From positions 1 to 64,000 of the forward strand of contig NZ_PNYA01000017.1 in NCBI RefSeq assembly GCF_002879885.1: a stretch of 64,000 nucleotides of DNA, in the 5' to 3' direction. Positions 1 to 8,078 of the stretch are shown here, piece by piece. The stretch is from Trinickia dabaoshanensis. Lineage in GTDB: Bacteria; Pseudomonadota; Gammaproteobacteria; Burkholderiales; Burkholderiaceae. A program made the position numbers and the translations under genes. The notes under the pieces were generated by a model. It worked only from the letters and a program-made list of their open reading frames with translations. It was not told the DNA's origin and did no database searches. The number at the start of each line of letters is the position of its first letter. Positions within the stretch are counted from its first letter, which is position 1.

Positions 1-258
1 GCCCAGTGCCCCGCCCACCACGCTCACGCCGAACAATACGGAAAACGGTAGCCGATTGGCTCCGCTAACCAGTCGCCGCCCGGCAATGCCCGACATGACC
101 TGCCCGGGAAACAGCGCAACGGTCGAAGTGATATTGGCGGCCAGCGGCGTCATACCCGAAACGATCAACGCGGGCAGCGTGACGAACGAACCGCCGCCGG
201 CGAGCGCGTTTTGCAGGCCCGCCCAGACGCCGGCCACGAGAACGAGGGTTAGCAGCAT
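1..258 (-). CDS. Sulfite exporter TauE/SafE family permease, N-terminal part
   Basis: The first 86 residues are in the window; the rest lies beyond base 1. On the minus strand an ATG at 258 opens a hydrophobic reading frame with the TauE/SafE pattern: a short first membrane segment (LLTLVLVAGVWAGLQNALAG), the glycine-rich GGGSFVTLPALI stretch, then AANITSTVALFPGQ and a second membrane segment near residues 70-86. Members are inner-membrane anion exporters (sulfite, sulfoacetate, organosulfonates), but the substrate cannot be told from sequence. It is transcribed away from the lipoprotein gene at 454. Family assignment is firm; the specific role is unknown. Confidence 0.8.
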   Translation of the reverse strand, partial: MLLTLVLVAGVWAGLQNALAGGGSFVTLPALIVSGMTPLAANITSTVALFPGQVMSGIAGRRLVSGANRLPFSVLFGVSVVGGALG

Positions 259-453
259 GAATCGAGCGAAAAAAGGGTAAAGGTGACCAAACGCTCGATA
301 CTACCTTGGTTCGCGAGCGTACAAAACCGGCGAGAGGGAGCGGCGAGCATTGACGAGCGTCAATGCGACGGCCACGGTCGAGCGTACCTTCGATGCGATG
401 CATGATGCCCGGTCGCTGGGCAGGGAAACGCCGGGTGGATGGGAAAGGGGTAA

Positions 454-1089
454 ATGATGAACGGAACGCTTCGAGGTGCCGCTGGATTGGTCACGCTGAT
501 GTCGGCCTTCTTGCTCGGGGGATGCGTTCTCGGGACACGAAACCCGACGCTGACCTATCCGCCATCGGCCGATTCATCCGCGGTATCGACCGCTCACGCC
601 GCCGAGAAACCGCCGGCGAAAAACATTCAAATCGTCCTCGAACCGTTCGACGACGAGCGTTCCGACCAAAAGACCGTGGGCACCACGCGCAACGCCTTCG
701 GCATGCGGATGGCCGACGTCGTACCCCGCAACAACGTGGCGGATTGGGTCACACGCGCCATGAAGACCGAGCTTGAAAACAACGGCTACACCGTGATCGA
801 TGGGAAGCCCGGAGCGAGCGCGTCGGGTGCGGGCATCGTCGTCTCGGGTTCGGTGTTGAATGTCTTTTGCGACATGTATATCAGCTACACGGGACAAGTC
901 TCGCTGTTGGTACGCCTAAGCAAAGACGGCCAATCGCTGCTCGATCGCCACTATTCGGGCGAAGGTTCGGCGGGCCTTGCGATTGCGGCTACGAGCGAAT
1001 CTTATTCGCGCTCGCTGGCCTTGGCCTTGTCGGCGGCGCTTCGAAGATTCGTATCGGATTTGAACAAAACCGTCGCGGCCGGGCAGTAG
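454..1089 (+). CDS. Putative outer-membrane lipoprotein, YajG-like
   Basis: The 211-residue protein has a lipoprotein signal: a basic start, a hydrophobic stretch, and a lipobox LLGGC at about residues 21-25. After a Ser/Ala-rich linker comes a domain with IQIVLEPFDDERSD and an amphipathic segment followed by LENNGYTVIDG. This resembles the YajG-like and ABC-associated lipoprotein domain that binds other envelope components. A purine-rich stretch (GGAAAGGGG) precedes ATG 454; ATG 457 is also possible. The gene stands alone between divergent neighbours. No enzymatic motif is visible, so a structural or accessory envelope role is only an inference. Confidence 0.7.
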   Translation: MMNGTLRGAAGLVTLMSAFLLGGCVLGTRNPTLTYPPSADSSAVSTAHAAEKPPAKNIQIVLEPFDDERSDQKTVGTTRNAFGMRMADVVPRNNVADWVTRAMKTELENNGYTVIDGKPGASASGAGIVVSGSVLNVFCDMYISYTGQVSLLVRLSKDGQSLLDRHYSGEGSAGLAIAATSESYSRSLALALSAALRRFVSDLNKTVAAGQ

Positions 1090-1110
1090 ACCGGCGAATC
1101 GTTGCCACGG

Positions 1111-1653
1111 TTATCGCGGTTCGATCTTGCGCCGGGCGACCATGGCCGCGCTCAGTTTTTCGAGCTGCGACGCGTCGAGCCAGGCTTGGGCGGCCGGAAA
1201 CACTTCCTGTTCCTCGAAGGCGATGTGTTCGCGATAGGCCTTGGCGAATGCTTCCACGAGCGCGGATTCGAGCGGCGTGGCCGTGCCCTCGGCGATGTCC
1301 GCCAAGACCGCGCGCAAACGTGCCCAGAGCGCATCGAGCGTTCGATGTTGCTCGGGCAGCGACGCGATGTGCTGCGCGAGCGGCGAGCCACGGTGCAGGC
1401 TGGCTTGGGCGAGCAGCGGCAAGAGATCTTGCTCCTCGTCGGCATGATGATGCGGCCCGGCAGTATCGAAGTAGCGCATGATGTTGCGCGCGGCCTGCTG
1501 CGCCTGCTCGTCGATACCGTTCGCGCGTAGATGGGCTTCGAGTTTTTCGAGCGTGGTGCACTGCGCTGCGATGCGTTCGTGACAGGCCTTCAGCATTTCG
1601 AGGGGCTCGTCGAACGAAGGCGCTGGCTTGGTCATGGGGTTGATGGGTTTCAT
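1111..1653 (-). CDS. Hemerythrin (HHE) domain protein
   Basis: This 180-residue protein is nearly all helix and carries the histidine and acidic ligands of a non-heme di-iron hemerythrin: CHERI near the N terminus, GPHHHADEEQDLLP in the middle, LPEQHRTL, and YREHIAFEEQEVFP near the C terminus. Such cytoplasmic proteins bind O2 or NO or protect against nitrosative stress. The ATG at 1653 is chosen because the reading frame further upstream only shadows the ABC permease gene; ATG 1635 is an alternative. It is the last gene of the minus-strand run nosX, ABC ATPase, ABC permease, hemerythrin, 92 bases after the permease. A role in NO/O2 handling during denitrification is inferred from this context. 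Confidence 0.85.
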   Translation of the reverse strand: MKPINPMTKPAPSFDEPLEMLKACHERIAAQCTTLEKLEAHLRANGIDEQAQQAARNIMRYFDTAGPHHHADEEQDLLPLLAQASLHRGSPLAQHIASLPEQHRTLDALWARLRAVLADIAEGTATPLESALVEAFAKAYREHIAFEEQEVFPAAQAWLDASQLEKLSAAMVARRKIEPR

Positions 1654-1745
1654 ACGGGGCTCATGGGGTGACGTTGAATTACATCGAGCAGGTTGAGCTG
1701 AACGCGCTGAAACGCGCGGTCGGCACGTTCGGCGCATTTGGCACG

Positions 1746-2486
1746 CTACGCGCTGCGCCGATTCATCTGCAACACGACTAGCGCGCCGGCACAAGCCAGG
1801 CACGCGGCGAGCGTTGCAAGCGAGCGCCCGGGGGCGATCGCGAATTGTCTCGTCATCACGCCGCGCATCAAGTCGATACCATACGCCGCCGGATCGTAAG
1901 CGGCGGCAAATCGGATCCAATCAGGCGCGAGATCGAGCGAATACAGTGCGCCCGATAAAAAGAACATGGGCAAGAGCAACGCGTTCGAGACCACCGGAAA
2001 GACGATCACGGATCGAAACGGTAGGGCGAGCGTCAGCCCAAGCGCGGAAAACGCGAGCGCGGCGAATGCCATGGCAGCGAGTAGCTCGGCCAGGTTCGCC
2101 GCGGTCAGCCCGATACCGATCGCGGGCGCAAACGGCAGCAGTAGCAGGCTCTGCACCCACGCCACCGCCGCACCGCCGACGATCTTGGCGCACGCGATCT
2201 CGAAGCGCGATACGGGCGAGACGAGCAAAGCCGCCAGCATGCCGGTTTGCCGGTCGTGCACGATGCCGACCGCTGCCGAAATGGCTGTAAACATCAACGA
2301 CAGTCCGATCACGCCCGGAAAAATGTACGCCTGATAGCCGCCGATTTCCGCATACGTTCCGCCTCTAAGCGCCGCGCCGAGAACGAGCAGATAGAGCAAC
2401 GGCTGCGCCATGCCGAAAACGAGCCGAAGCGGCGACGACCAAAATCGTTTGAAGTCGAACCGGACGATGGCGAGTACGTTGATCAT
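1746..2486 (-). CDS. ABC-2 type transporter permease
   Basis: A 246-residue integral membrane protein with about six hydrophobic segments, starting with a short cytoplasmic helix (RFDFKRFWSSPLRL) typical of ABC-2 (DrrB/NodJ-type) permeases. The loop HDRQTGMLAALLVSPVSR is the characteristic coupling region. Its start overlaps the stop of the upstream ATPase gene by four bases (ATGA), so the two are translationally coupled and form one exporter. It is distinct from NosY, which is encoded on the other strand. The exported substrate is unknown; the position behind nosX suggests a link to nitrous-oxide reductase assembly or denitrification. Confidence 0.85.
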   Translation of the reverse strand: MINVLAIVRFDFKRFWSSPLRLVFGMAQPLLYLLVLGAALRGGTYAEIGGYQAYIFPGVIGLSLMFTAISAAVGIVHDRQTGMLAALLVSPVSRFEIACAKIVGGAAVAWVQSLLLLPFAPAIGIGLTAANLAELLAAMAFAALAFSALGLTLALPFRSVIVFPVVSNALLLPMFFLSGALYSLDLAPDWIRFAAAYDPAAYGIDLMRGVMTRQFAIAPGRSLATLAACLACAGALVVLQMNRRSA

Positions 2487-3439
2487 GCCGCAACCCTTTC
2501 CGTTTTGCCGACTGCGCCTTTTCGGCGGCTATCGATCCAATTCGCGAGCGTCGCGCGCAGATCGGGCATCGCCACTTGCGCGACTTGCACCGCGTACGGT
2601 ATTCGTTGCAAGAGCGCGGGCAGCATGGCCTGCGGATCGGTGCCGATGACGGAAACTACATCGCCGCACGCCTGCGCGCGATAGCCGTGCTCGAGCAACC
2701 ATCGATGCGTCTCATCGATATACCGCGTATGCAGACGCACCGAGCCGGGCGTCGAGGCGCTGAGTGCTTGCCAGGGGCCACGCGCCAGCAGTTCGCCCTG
2801 GTCGAGGATGACGACGCTGTCGGCATCGCGTGCCTCATCGGTGTCATGGGTCGAACACAAGACGGTATGTCCCGCACCGGCCAGCGTTTTGATTTCGCTC
2901 CAAAACGCCTGGCGTGCGGCAGCATCGAGGCCGAGCGTGGGTTCGTCGAGCAAGAGTACCGGCGGCTTCGCCACTAATGCGCGGGCGAGTTCCACGCGCC
3001 GCCGCTGGCCGCCGGAGAGCGATCCCACGCGCGTTTGCGCGAGGGCGTCGAGACCGAGCGCTTCGAGTAACGCGTCCACTCGAAGGCCCGCCGCACGGCC
3101 GTTGAGTCCTTGGCATCGCGCAATGAACGATAGGTTCTCGTGCGTGCTCAGCCGCGGCTCCAACGCCGACTCTTGAAAAACCACGCCGATCGATGCGCGT
3201 ACTTTGGCGGCGTCCCTTGCGGTGTCGATACCGTTCACGACCACGCGGCCCCGGCTCGGCACCGCGAGCGTCGACAAGAGCGAGATCAGTGTGGTTTTAC
3301 CCGCGCCGTTGAGCCCGACCAGTGCTGTAAGTTCGCCGCGTCCGATCGTGAGGCTGACGTCGCGCAGCACGTCGCGGCCGTCCCGCATGAAGCCGACGTG
3401 TTGAAGTTCGATGCTGCATCGCCCGCGCATGGCCTTCAT
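2483..3439 (-). CDS. ABC transporter ATP-binding protein
   Basis: A 318-residue ABC ATPase. Walker A is GLNGAGKTT (about residues 42-50), the signature is LSGGQRRR, Walker B is PPVLLLDEPT, and the switch histidine is in LCSTHD. The fold matches ATPases that pair with ABC-2 permeases (drug, polysaccharide or NosF-like). A C-terminal extension of roughly 100 residues follows the ATPase core and probably contacts the permease. Only 12 bases separate it from the end of nosX and it overlaps its permease, so the three are very likely one transcript. Substrate unknown. Confidence 0.88.
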   Translation of the reverse strand: MKAMRGRCSIELQHVGFMRDGRDVLRDVSLTIGRGELTALVGLNGAGKTTLISLLSTLAVPSRGRVVVNGIDTARDAAKVRASIGVVFQESALEPRLSTHENLSFIARCQGLNGRAAGLRVDALLEALGLDALAQTRVGSLSGGQRRRVELARALVAKPPVLLLDEPTLGLDAAARQAFWSEIKTLAGAGHTVLCSTHDTDEARDADSVVILDQGELLARGPWQALSASTPGSVRLHTRYIDETHRWLLEHGYRAQACGDVVSVIGTDPQAMLPALLQRIPYAVQVAQVAMPDLRATLANWIDSRRKGAVGKTERVAA

Positions 3440-3451
3440 AGCGCAATCCCC

Positions 3452-4510
3452 TCATTCGAGCCGCGCCGGGCGCAACGCCGGATCGGTAAAGCGCACGCGC
3501 TCGGCCATCGGCGCGGAATCCCATACGCGCCCTTGCGCATCCACGAGCAGTAAGGAGTCGACGCCGATCCCGCTCGCCAACGACATCGCGAGCGCAGGGC
3601 CCGCGACGAACGGTGCCTTGCTCGCGCCGTCGGACAGCGCCCCCGCGTGCGGACCGGGCCTCACCAACACGGTGACCGATTCGCTTTGCGTAGCGGGAAA
3701 CCCGCTGCGCGGATCGATGATGTGACAGTAGCGGACGCCGCCGGATCGATAAAAGCGCTCATAGTCGCCGCTGGTGCCGATCGCTTCGCCGTCGCGCAAT
3801 TCGAGCGTCGCAAGCGTGCCCGCCTTGCGGGGATCTTGAATGCCGACCCGCCACGGTATTGCCCCCTTGGAGCCCAAAGCGAGCAGGTTGCCCCCCACAT
3901 CCACCAACGCGTTTCTAACGCCGCGCTGCCGTAGGATCGCGGCCGCTTCATCGAGCGACCACCCCTTGGCATAGCCGCCGAGATCGAGTGCCACGGCGCG
4001 GTTCTCGCTCGTCACGACGCCCGAATCGGAGATCGTCAGGTCGGCGATGCTCGCATGCAGCGATTGCTCGCGCAGCACGCTATCGCGCGAGGGCGGCTTG
4101 GCATCGAACTGGTCCGCTTGGAAACCCCAAAGCCGAATGAGGCGGCCGATGCCGGGGTCGAACAGCCCTTGCGTTTGCAACGACAGCGCACGCGCCGCAC
4201 GGATGATCGCCGCCAATTCCGGAGAAGCCTGAAAGGGCTCCCCCGCCGCGATGTGTTGGTTCAGCCGCGTGACCTCGGACGGTTGCCACGCGTGCAGTTC
4301 CCGGTGCATCGACCGGAAGTGGGCGAAGACGGCATCGGCATCTTGCTGCGCTCGCTCGAGCGGCACGCCATAGATCGCCAGTTGCACGCGTGTGCCGAAG
4401 ACGTACGTCCCTTGAACGTACACCTCGGGCGTTCTCAGCGTCAGCCAGAGCGCCGCGGCCGCGACGATCGTGAGCAGCGCGGCAATAGGGATGAATTTGC
4501 GTGAGATCAC
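3452..4510 (-). CDS. nosX: FAD:protein FMN transferase NosX (ApbE family)
   Basis: ApbE-type enzymes attach FMN to a threonine in the periplasmic domain of NosR, needed for sustained N2O reduction. The GTG at 4510 is preferred because it leads directly into a signal or anchor sequence (KFIPIAALLTIVAAAALWLT) and gives 352 residues; a reading extended to 4669 would put basic non-membrane sequence in front. Family motifs are clear: DLGGYAKGWSLD, NALVDVGGNLLALG, and the catalytic-histidine block HIIDPRSGFP. The Mg-site block usually ends D-x-x-(A/S)-T but reads DGASK here, with Lys for Thr. It heads the minus-strand unit and diverges from nosZ. Confidence 0.9.
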   Translation of the reverse strand: MISRKFIPIAALLTIVAAAALWLTLRTPEVYVQGTYVFGTRVQLAIYGVPLERAQQDADAVFAHFRSMHRELHAWQPSEVTRLNQHIAAGEPFQASPELAAIIRAARALSLQTQGLFDPGIGRLIRLWGFQADQFDAKPPSRDSVLREQSLHASIADLTISDSGVVTSENRAVALDLGGYAKGWSLDEAAAILRQRGVRNALVDVGGNLLALGSKGAIPWRVGIQDPRKAGTLATLELRDGEAIGTSGDYERFYRSGGVRYCHIIDPRSGFPATQSESVTVLVRPGPHAGALSDGASKAPFVAGPALAMSLASGIGVDSLLLVDAQGRVWDSAPMAERVRFTDPALRPARLE

Positions 4511-4839
4511 CGATTCCCCGGCGCGTCGAAAGGTTTTACACGATGCGGACAAGCGATCGATGCGGGCATCGATTTTCCGGCGATTATGGTTTCGCGGGCC
4601 GCCGGCGCGATTGATCGATATCAAGCGCCGCGCCGCGCGATCCCGGCGCACCGGCCGGTTGCGCGGCATCTCGCCGCAAGGCCGCTTAAAAGATGTATTC
4701 AGTGTACTTCATTTGCGTTCGATCAAACATGACCGGCTTGCATGCAAGAGAAACTAGCGGGGCGATGCGGCTTCTCAGTTCCGTCATCGACACACCATCA
4801 CCGCTACGTGGCGAAACCGAATTCAATAGTGAGAACGTG
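4511..4839. promoter_or_regulatory. Divergent nosX-nosZ control region
   Basis: This 329-base gene-free stretch separates the two diverging nos units. It holds a perfect FNR-type box (4611-4624) and a weaker one, TTGCG-TTCG-ATCAA, at 4713-4726. Reading frames that run into nosZ from upstream (first ATG 4693) have no family similarity and are treated as leader sequence. No clear sigma-70 hexamers were recognised by eye. Confidence 0.6.
4611..4624. promoter_or_regulatory. FNR/Anr/Dnr-type binding site
   Basis: The bases read TTGAT-CGAT-ATCAA, a perfect match to the palindromic consensus TTGAT-N4-ATCAA recognised by FNR, Anr and the NO-responsive Dnr/NNR regulators. It lies 216 bases before the nosZ ATG and 101 bases before the nosX GTG, so one dimer could activate both directions under low oxygen or NO. 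Confidence 0.8.
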
Positions 4840-6807
4840 ATGACTTTTACGAAGGGAAAATCCGAAGAGACTGTGGTCCAGCCCGACACGGGGCGTCGCA
4901 GATTCCTCACTTCCTCGGCCGTCGCTGGGCTGGCGGGGGCGAGCTTGTCGCTGGGCTTGGCCGCCTGCAACAAGAACGAGAGCGCGGCCTCGTCGGCCGC
5001 GGCGAGCGGTGCCGGCGGTGCGAGCGGTGGCGACGCCTCGGCCGCGATCAACTGGGACAAGTACGAGGTCCATCCGGGCAAGCTCGACACGTACTACGCG
5101 TTCTCGAGCGGCGGCCACTCGGGCGACCTACGGATTCATGGCTTGCCGTCCGGACGAGAGATTCGACGGGTCCCCGTATTCAATATCGACTGCATGTCCG
5201 GCTGGGGCATCACGAACGAATCGCGCAAGATCATCGGCACGCGGCCGAACGGGCAACTCAATTACATCAACGGCGACACGCACCACGTGCACATGTCGTA
5301 CACCGACGGCGTCTACGACGGCAAGTACATCTTCGTGAACGACAAGATCAATGCGCGCGTGGCGCGCGTTCGCCTCGATACGATGGAGTGCGACGCAATC
5401 ACGCAATTGCCGAACGTACAGGGCTTTCACGGGATCTTTCCGGACAAGCGCGATCCGCTCGACGAAAAAATCAATTACACGACCCGCGTGTTTTGCGGGG
5501 GAGAGTTTCATATTCCGCAGCCCAACGACGGGCGTGATTTGAACGATCCGAAAAAATACTTTTGTCTCTTCACGTGCGTCGATGCAAAGACGATGCAGCC
5601 ACGCTGGCAGGTCAAGATCGACGGCAACTTGGACTTGGTCGCATCGTCGTACGACGGCAAGCTTGCGTGCTCGAATCAGTACAACACCGAGAACGGCGTC
5701 CACTATGAAGAGATGATGGCGGCGGAGCGCGATGCTTGCGTGTTTTTCAACGTCGCTCGCATCGAAGCGGCCGTGAAGAACGGCAAGTTCTTCCATATTG
5801 GCAATTCGACGGTGCCGGTCGTGGACGGCACGCACGAAGCCAACGCCGATCCGAAGACGGCGCTGACCTGTTACGTGCCGGTGCCCAAGAATCCGCACGG
5901 CGTGAACATTTCGCCCGACGGCAAGCACTACGCGTGCTCCGGCAAGCTGTCGCCGACCGCCACCGTGATCTCGCACGAGTTGGTGCTCAAGTGGTTCGAC
6001 GGCGGACTCAAAGAGCCGAGGGACACCGTGGTCGCGGAACCCGAGATCGGCCTGGGACCGCTGCATACGGGCTTCGACGGCCGCGGCTTCGTCTATACGA
6101 CGCTCTTTCTCGACAGCCAAATCGTGAAGTGGGATCTGGCGGCGGCGATCAAGGCCTACCAGGGCGACAAGAACGCGAAAGTCGTCGTCGATCGTATCGA
6201 CGTGCACTATCAACCGGGCCACGGCTTTACCTCGATGGGGGAAACGCGGCAACCGGACGGTCAGTACTTCATCTCCGACAACAAGTTTTCGAAAGACCGC
6301 TATTTGCCCGTCGGACCGTTGCATCCGGACAGCTCGCAATTGATCGACATCAGCGGCGAAAAGATGGTGCTCGTGGGCGACCATCCGCTCTATCCGGAGC
6401 CGCATGACTCGATCATGGTTCGGCGCGACATCATCAAGACGCGGCAAATCTATGACCTCAACGAGTTTCCGCTCGCCGTGAAGACGCCGAAAGAGAACCG
6501 CGTCGAGCGTCAAGGCAAGAAAGTCACGGTCTTCCTGACGTCGCAAGCGCCGACCTTCGGGTTGCGCGAGTGGACCGTGAAGAAGGGCGACGAAGTGACG
6601 ATCATTTTGACCAACCTCGACAAGGTTGAAGACTTGACGCACGGATTCGCCATTCCGTTTTACAACATCAGCTTCGTCGTGCATCCGCAGCAAACTCAAT
6701 CGGTCACGTTTATCGCCGATAAGCCCGGTGTGTTCTGGTGCTACTGCACGAACTTCTGTCATGCGCTGCACCTCGAAATGCGCTCGCGCATGATCGTGCA
6801 GGCGTAG
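4840..6807 (+). CDS. nosZ: Nitrous-oxide reductase NosZ (Tat-exported)
   Basis: NosZ reduces N2O to N2 in the periplasm using the CuZ and CuA copper centres. The ATG at 4840 gives 655 residues and a twin-arginine signal (GRRRFLTSS, residues 18-26). The CuZ signature DTHHVHMSYTDG is near residue 148, and the CuA signature FWCYCTNFCHALHLEM closes the C-terminal cupredoxin domain. The Tat hydrophobic region ends in LAAC (Cys43), a good lipobox, followed by about 25 Ala/Ser/Gly-rich residues, so a lipid-anchored enzyme is possible. It belongs to the Tat-type (clade I) group. nosD follows after 19 bases. The upstream FNR box suggests anaerobic control. Confidence 0.97.
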   Translation: MTFTKGKSEETVVQPDTGRRRFLTSSAVAGLAGASLSLGLAACNKNESAASSAAASGAGGASGGDASAAINWDKYEVHPGKLDTYYAFSSGGHSGDLRIHGLPSGREIRRVPVFNIDCMSGWGITNESRKIIGTRPNGQLNYINGDTHHVHMSYTDGVYDGKYIFVNDKINARVARVRLDTMECDAITQLPNVQGFHGIFPDKRDPLDEKINYTTRVFCGGEFHIPQPNDGRDLNDPKKYFCLFTCVDAKTMQPRWQVKIDGNLDLVASSYDGKLACSNQYNTENGVHYEEMMAAERDACVFFNVARIEAAVKNGKFFHIGNSTVPVVDGTHEANADPKTALTCYVPVPKNPHGVNISPDGKHYACSGKLSPTATVISHELVLKWFDGGLKEPRDTVVAEPEIGLGPLHTGFDGRGFVYTTLFLDSQIVKWDLAAAIKAYQGDKNAKVVVDRIDVHYQPGHGFTSMGETRQPDGQYFISDNKFSKDRYLPVGPLHPDSSQLIDISGEKMVLVGDHPLYPEPHDSIMVRRDIIKTRQIYDLNEFPLAVKTPKENRVERQGKKVTVFLTSQAPTFGLREWTVKKGDEVTIILTNLDKVEDLTHGFAIPFYNISFVVHPQQTQSVTFIADKPGVFWCYCTNFCHALHLEMRSRMIVQA

Positions 6808-6826
6808 CGTAGGCGAATCGCTCACC

Positions 6827-8077
6827 ATGCCCAAGTCTCTCTTTTGCGCGATGTCCGTGTTGGCGGCGGCGCTCATGCAGGCCGCCGCCGCGGGCGCGAC
6901 GCTCGACGTGTACCCCGGCCAGCGTGTGGGCGCCGCGATCGATGCGGCGCGTGCGGGCGACACCGTGCTCATTCACGGCGGGCGCTACGTGGAGAACTTG
7001 AAGATCGCGAAGCCGTTGACGTTGCGCGGCGTGGGCCATCCGATGATCGACGGCGGCAATGCGGGGGATGTCATCCGCGTCGCCGCCCCCGACGTAACGA
7101 TCAGCCGTGTCGCCGTGGTCAATAGCGGCGCCGATCTTACCGCTCAAAACGCCGGCATCTACATTCATCCCGGCGCCGACCGAGCCCGCGTGGACCATTG
7201 CGAACTCGTCTACAACCTGTTCGGATTGTGGATCGAGCATGCCTCCGATGTGCGCGTCACCGGCAACGTGATCGTCGGCAAGCGCGACTTCCTTTCGCCG
7301 CGGCGCGGCAACGGCATCCAGCTTTACAACACAACGGGCGCGCAGATCGCCGGCAATACGATCAGCTATACCCGAGACGGGATCTACGTGGACGTATCGC
7401 ATCACGCGCTGTTCCGGAACAACGTGATTCATGACGTCCGCTACGGCACGCATTACATGAACTCCTACTACAACGTTTGGGACGGCAATCGCGTTTATCA
7501 CAACCGCGGTGGGCTGGCGATCATGGAAGCGCGCAACCAGATCGTGAAGAACAACCGAGTCTGGGGAAACACCGATCAAGGAATCATGTTGCGCACGGTG
7601 CAAGACTCCGTCGTCGAAAACAACGTCGTGGCCGGGAATCAGCGCGGGTTCTTCATTTACGACGCCGAGTACAACACGATTCGCGGCAACGTCGTCGCCG
7701 ACAACCTCGTCGGCGTGCATTTGTGGGGCGGATCGGTGCACAACGATGTGACCCGCAACGATTTCGTCGGAAACCGCGAACAGATTCGTTACGTCGCCGC
7801 GAGCGACGTCGCTTGGACCGGCAATTACTGGAGCAACTATTTCGGTTGGGACAAGCGCGCTCGCGGGATTGGCGATATCCCCTACACGGCGAACGATCTC
7901 GTCGATCGGCTCACCTGGCGCGTCCCCATGCTCGGCGTGTTGATGAACAGCCCGGCGCTGCAATCGCTTCGCCTTATCGCGCAGCAATTTCCGTTGATGG
8001 CGGTGCCGAGCGTCGTCGATCGGGCGCCGCTCATGCGGCCGCTGCATGCGTCTTGGGCGCGCCGGATGGAGCAATGA
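6827..8077 (+). CDS. nosD: NosD, periplasmic maturation protein for the NosZ copper-sulfur site
   Basis: This 416-residue protein has a Sec signal (about residues 1-23) and then a right-handed parallel beta-helix made of repeated short turns such as NNVIHDV, NNRVWGN and NNVVAGN (CASH/NosD repeats). NosD forms a complex with NosF and NosY that carries sulfur, and with NosL copper, to apo-NosZ. Length and repeat pattern are normal for the family. It lies between nosZ and nosF; the nosF ATG starts one base after its stop codon. Confidence 0.95.
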   Translation: MPKSLFCAMSVLAAALMQAAAAGATLDVYPGQRVGAAIDAARAGDTVLIHGGRYVENLKIAKPLTLRGVGHPMIDGGNAGDVIRVAAPDVTISRVAVVNSGADLTAQNAGIYIHPGADRARVDHCELVYNLFGLWIEHASDVRVTGNVIVGKRDFLSPRRGNGIQLYNTTGAQIAGNTISYTRDGIYVDVSHHALFRNNVIHDVRYGTHYMNSYYNVWDGNRVYHNRGGLAIMEARNQIVKNNRVWGNTDQGIMLRTVQDSVVENNVVAGNQRGFFIYDAEYNTIRGNVVADNLVGVHLWGGSVHNDVTRNDFVGNREQIRYVAASDVAWTGNYWSNYFGWDKRARGIGDIPYTANDLVDRLTWRVPMLGVLMNSPALQSLRLIAQQFPLMAVPSVVDRAPLMRPLHASWARRMEQ

Positions 8078-8078
8078 A

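Noticed and set aside
4713-4726. Second FNR-type box TTGCG-TTCG-ATCAA
   Set aside because: The left half deviates from TTGAT, so it is mentioned with the control region but not called as a site.
5128-6972. 614-residue minus-strand open frame
   Set aside because: Antisense shadow of nosZ with no domain, signal or ribosome site.
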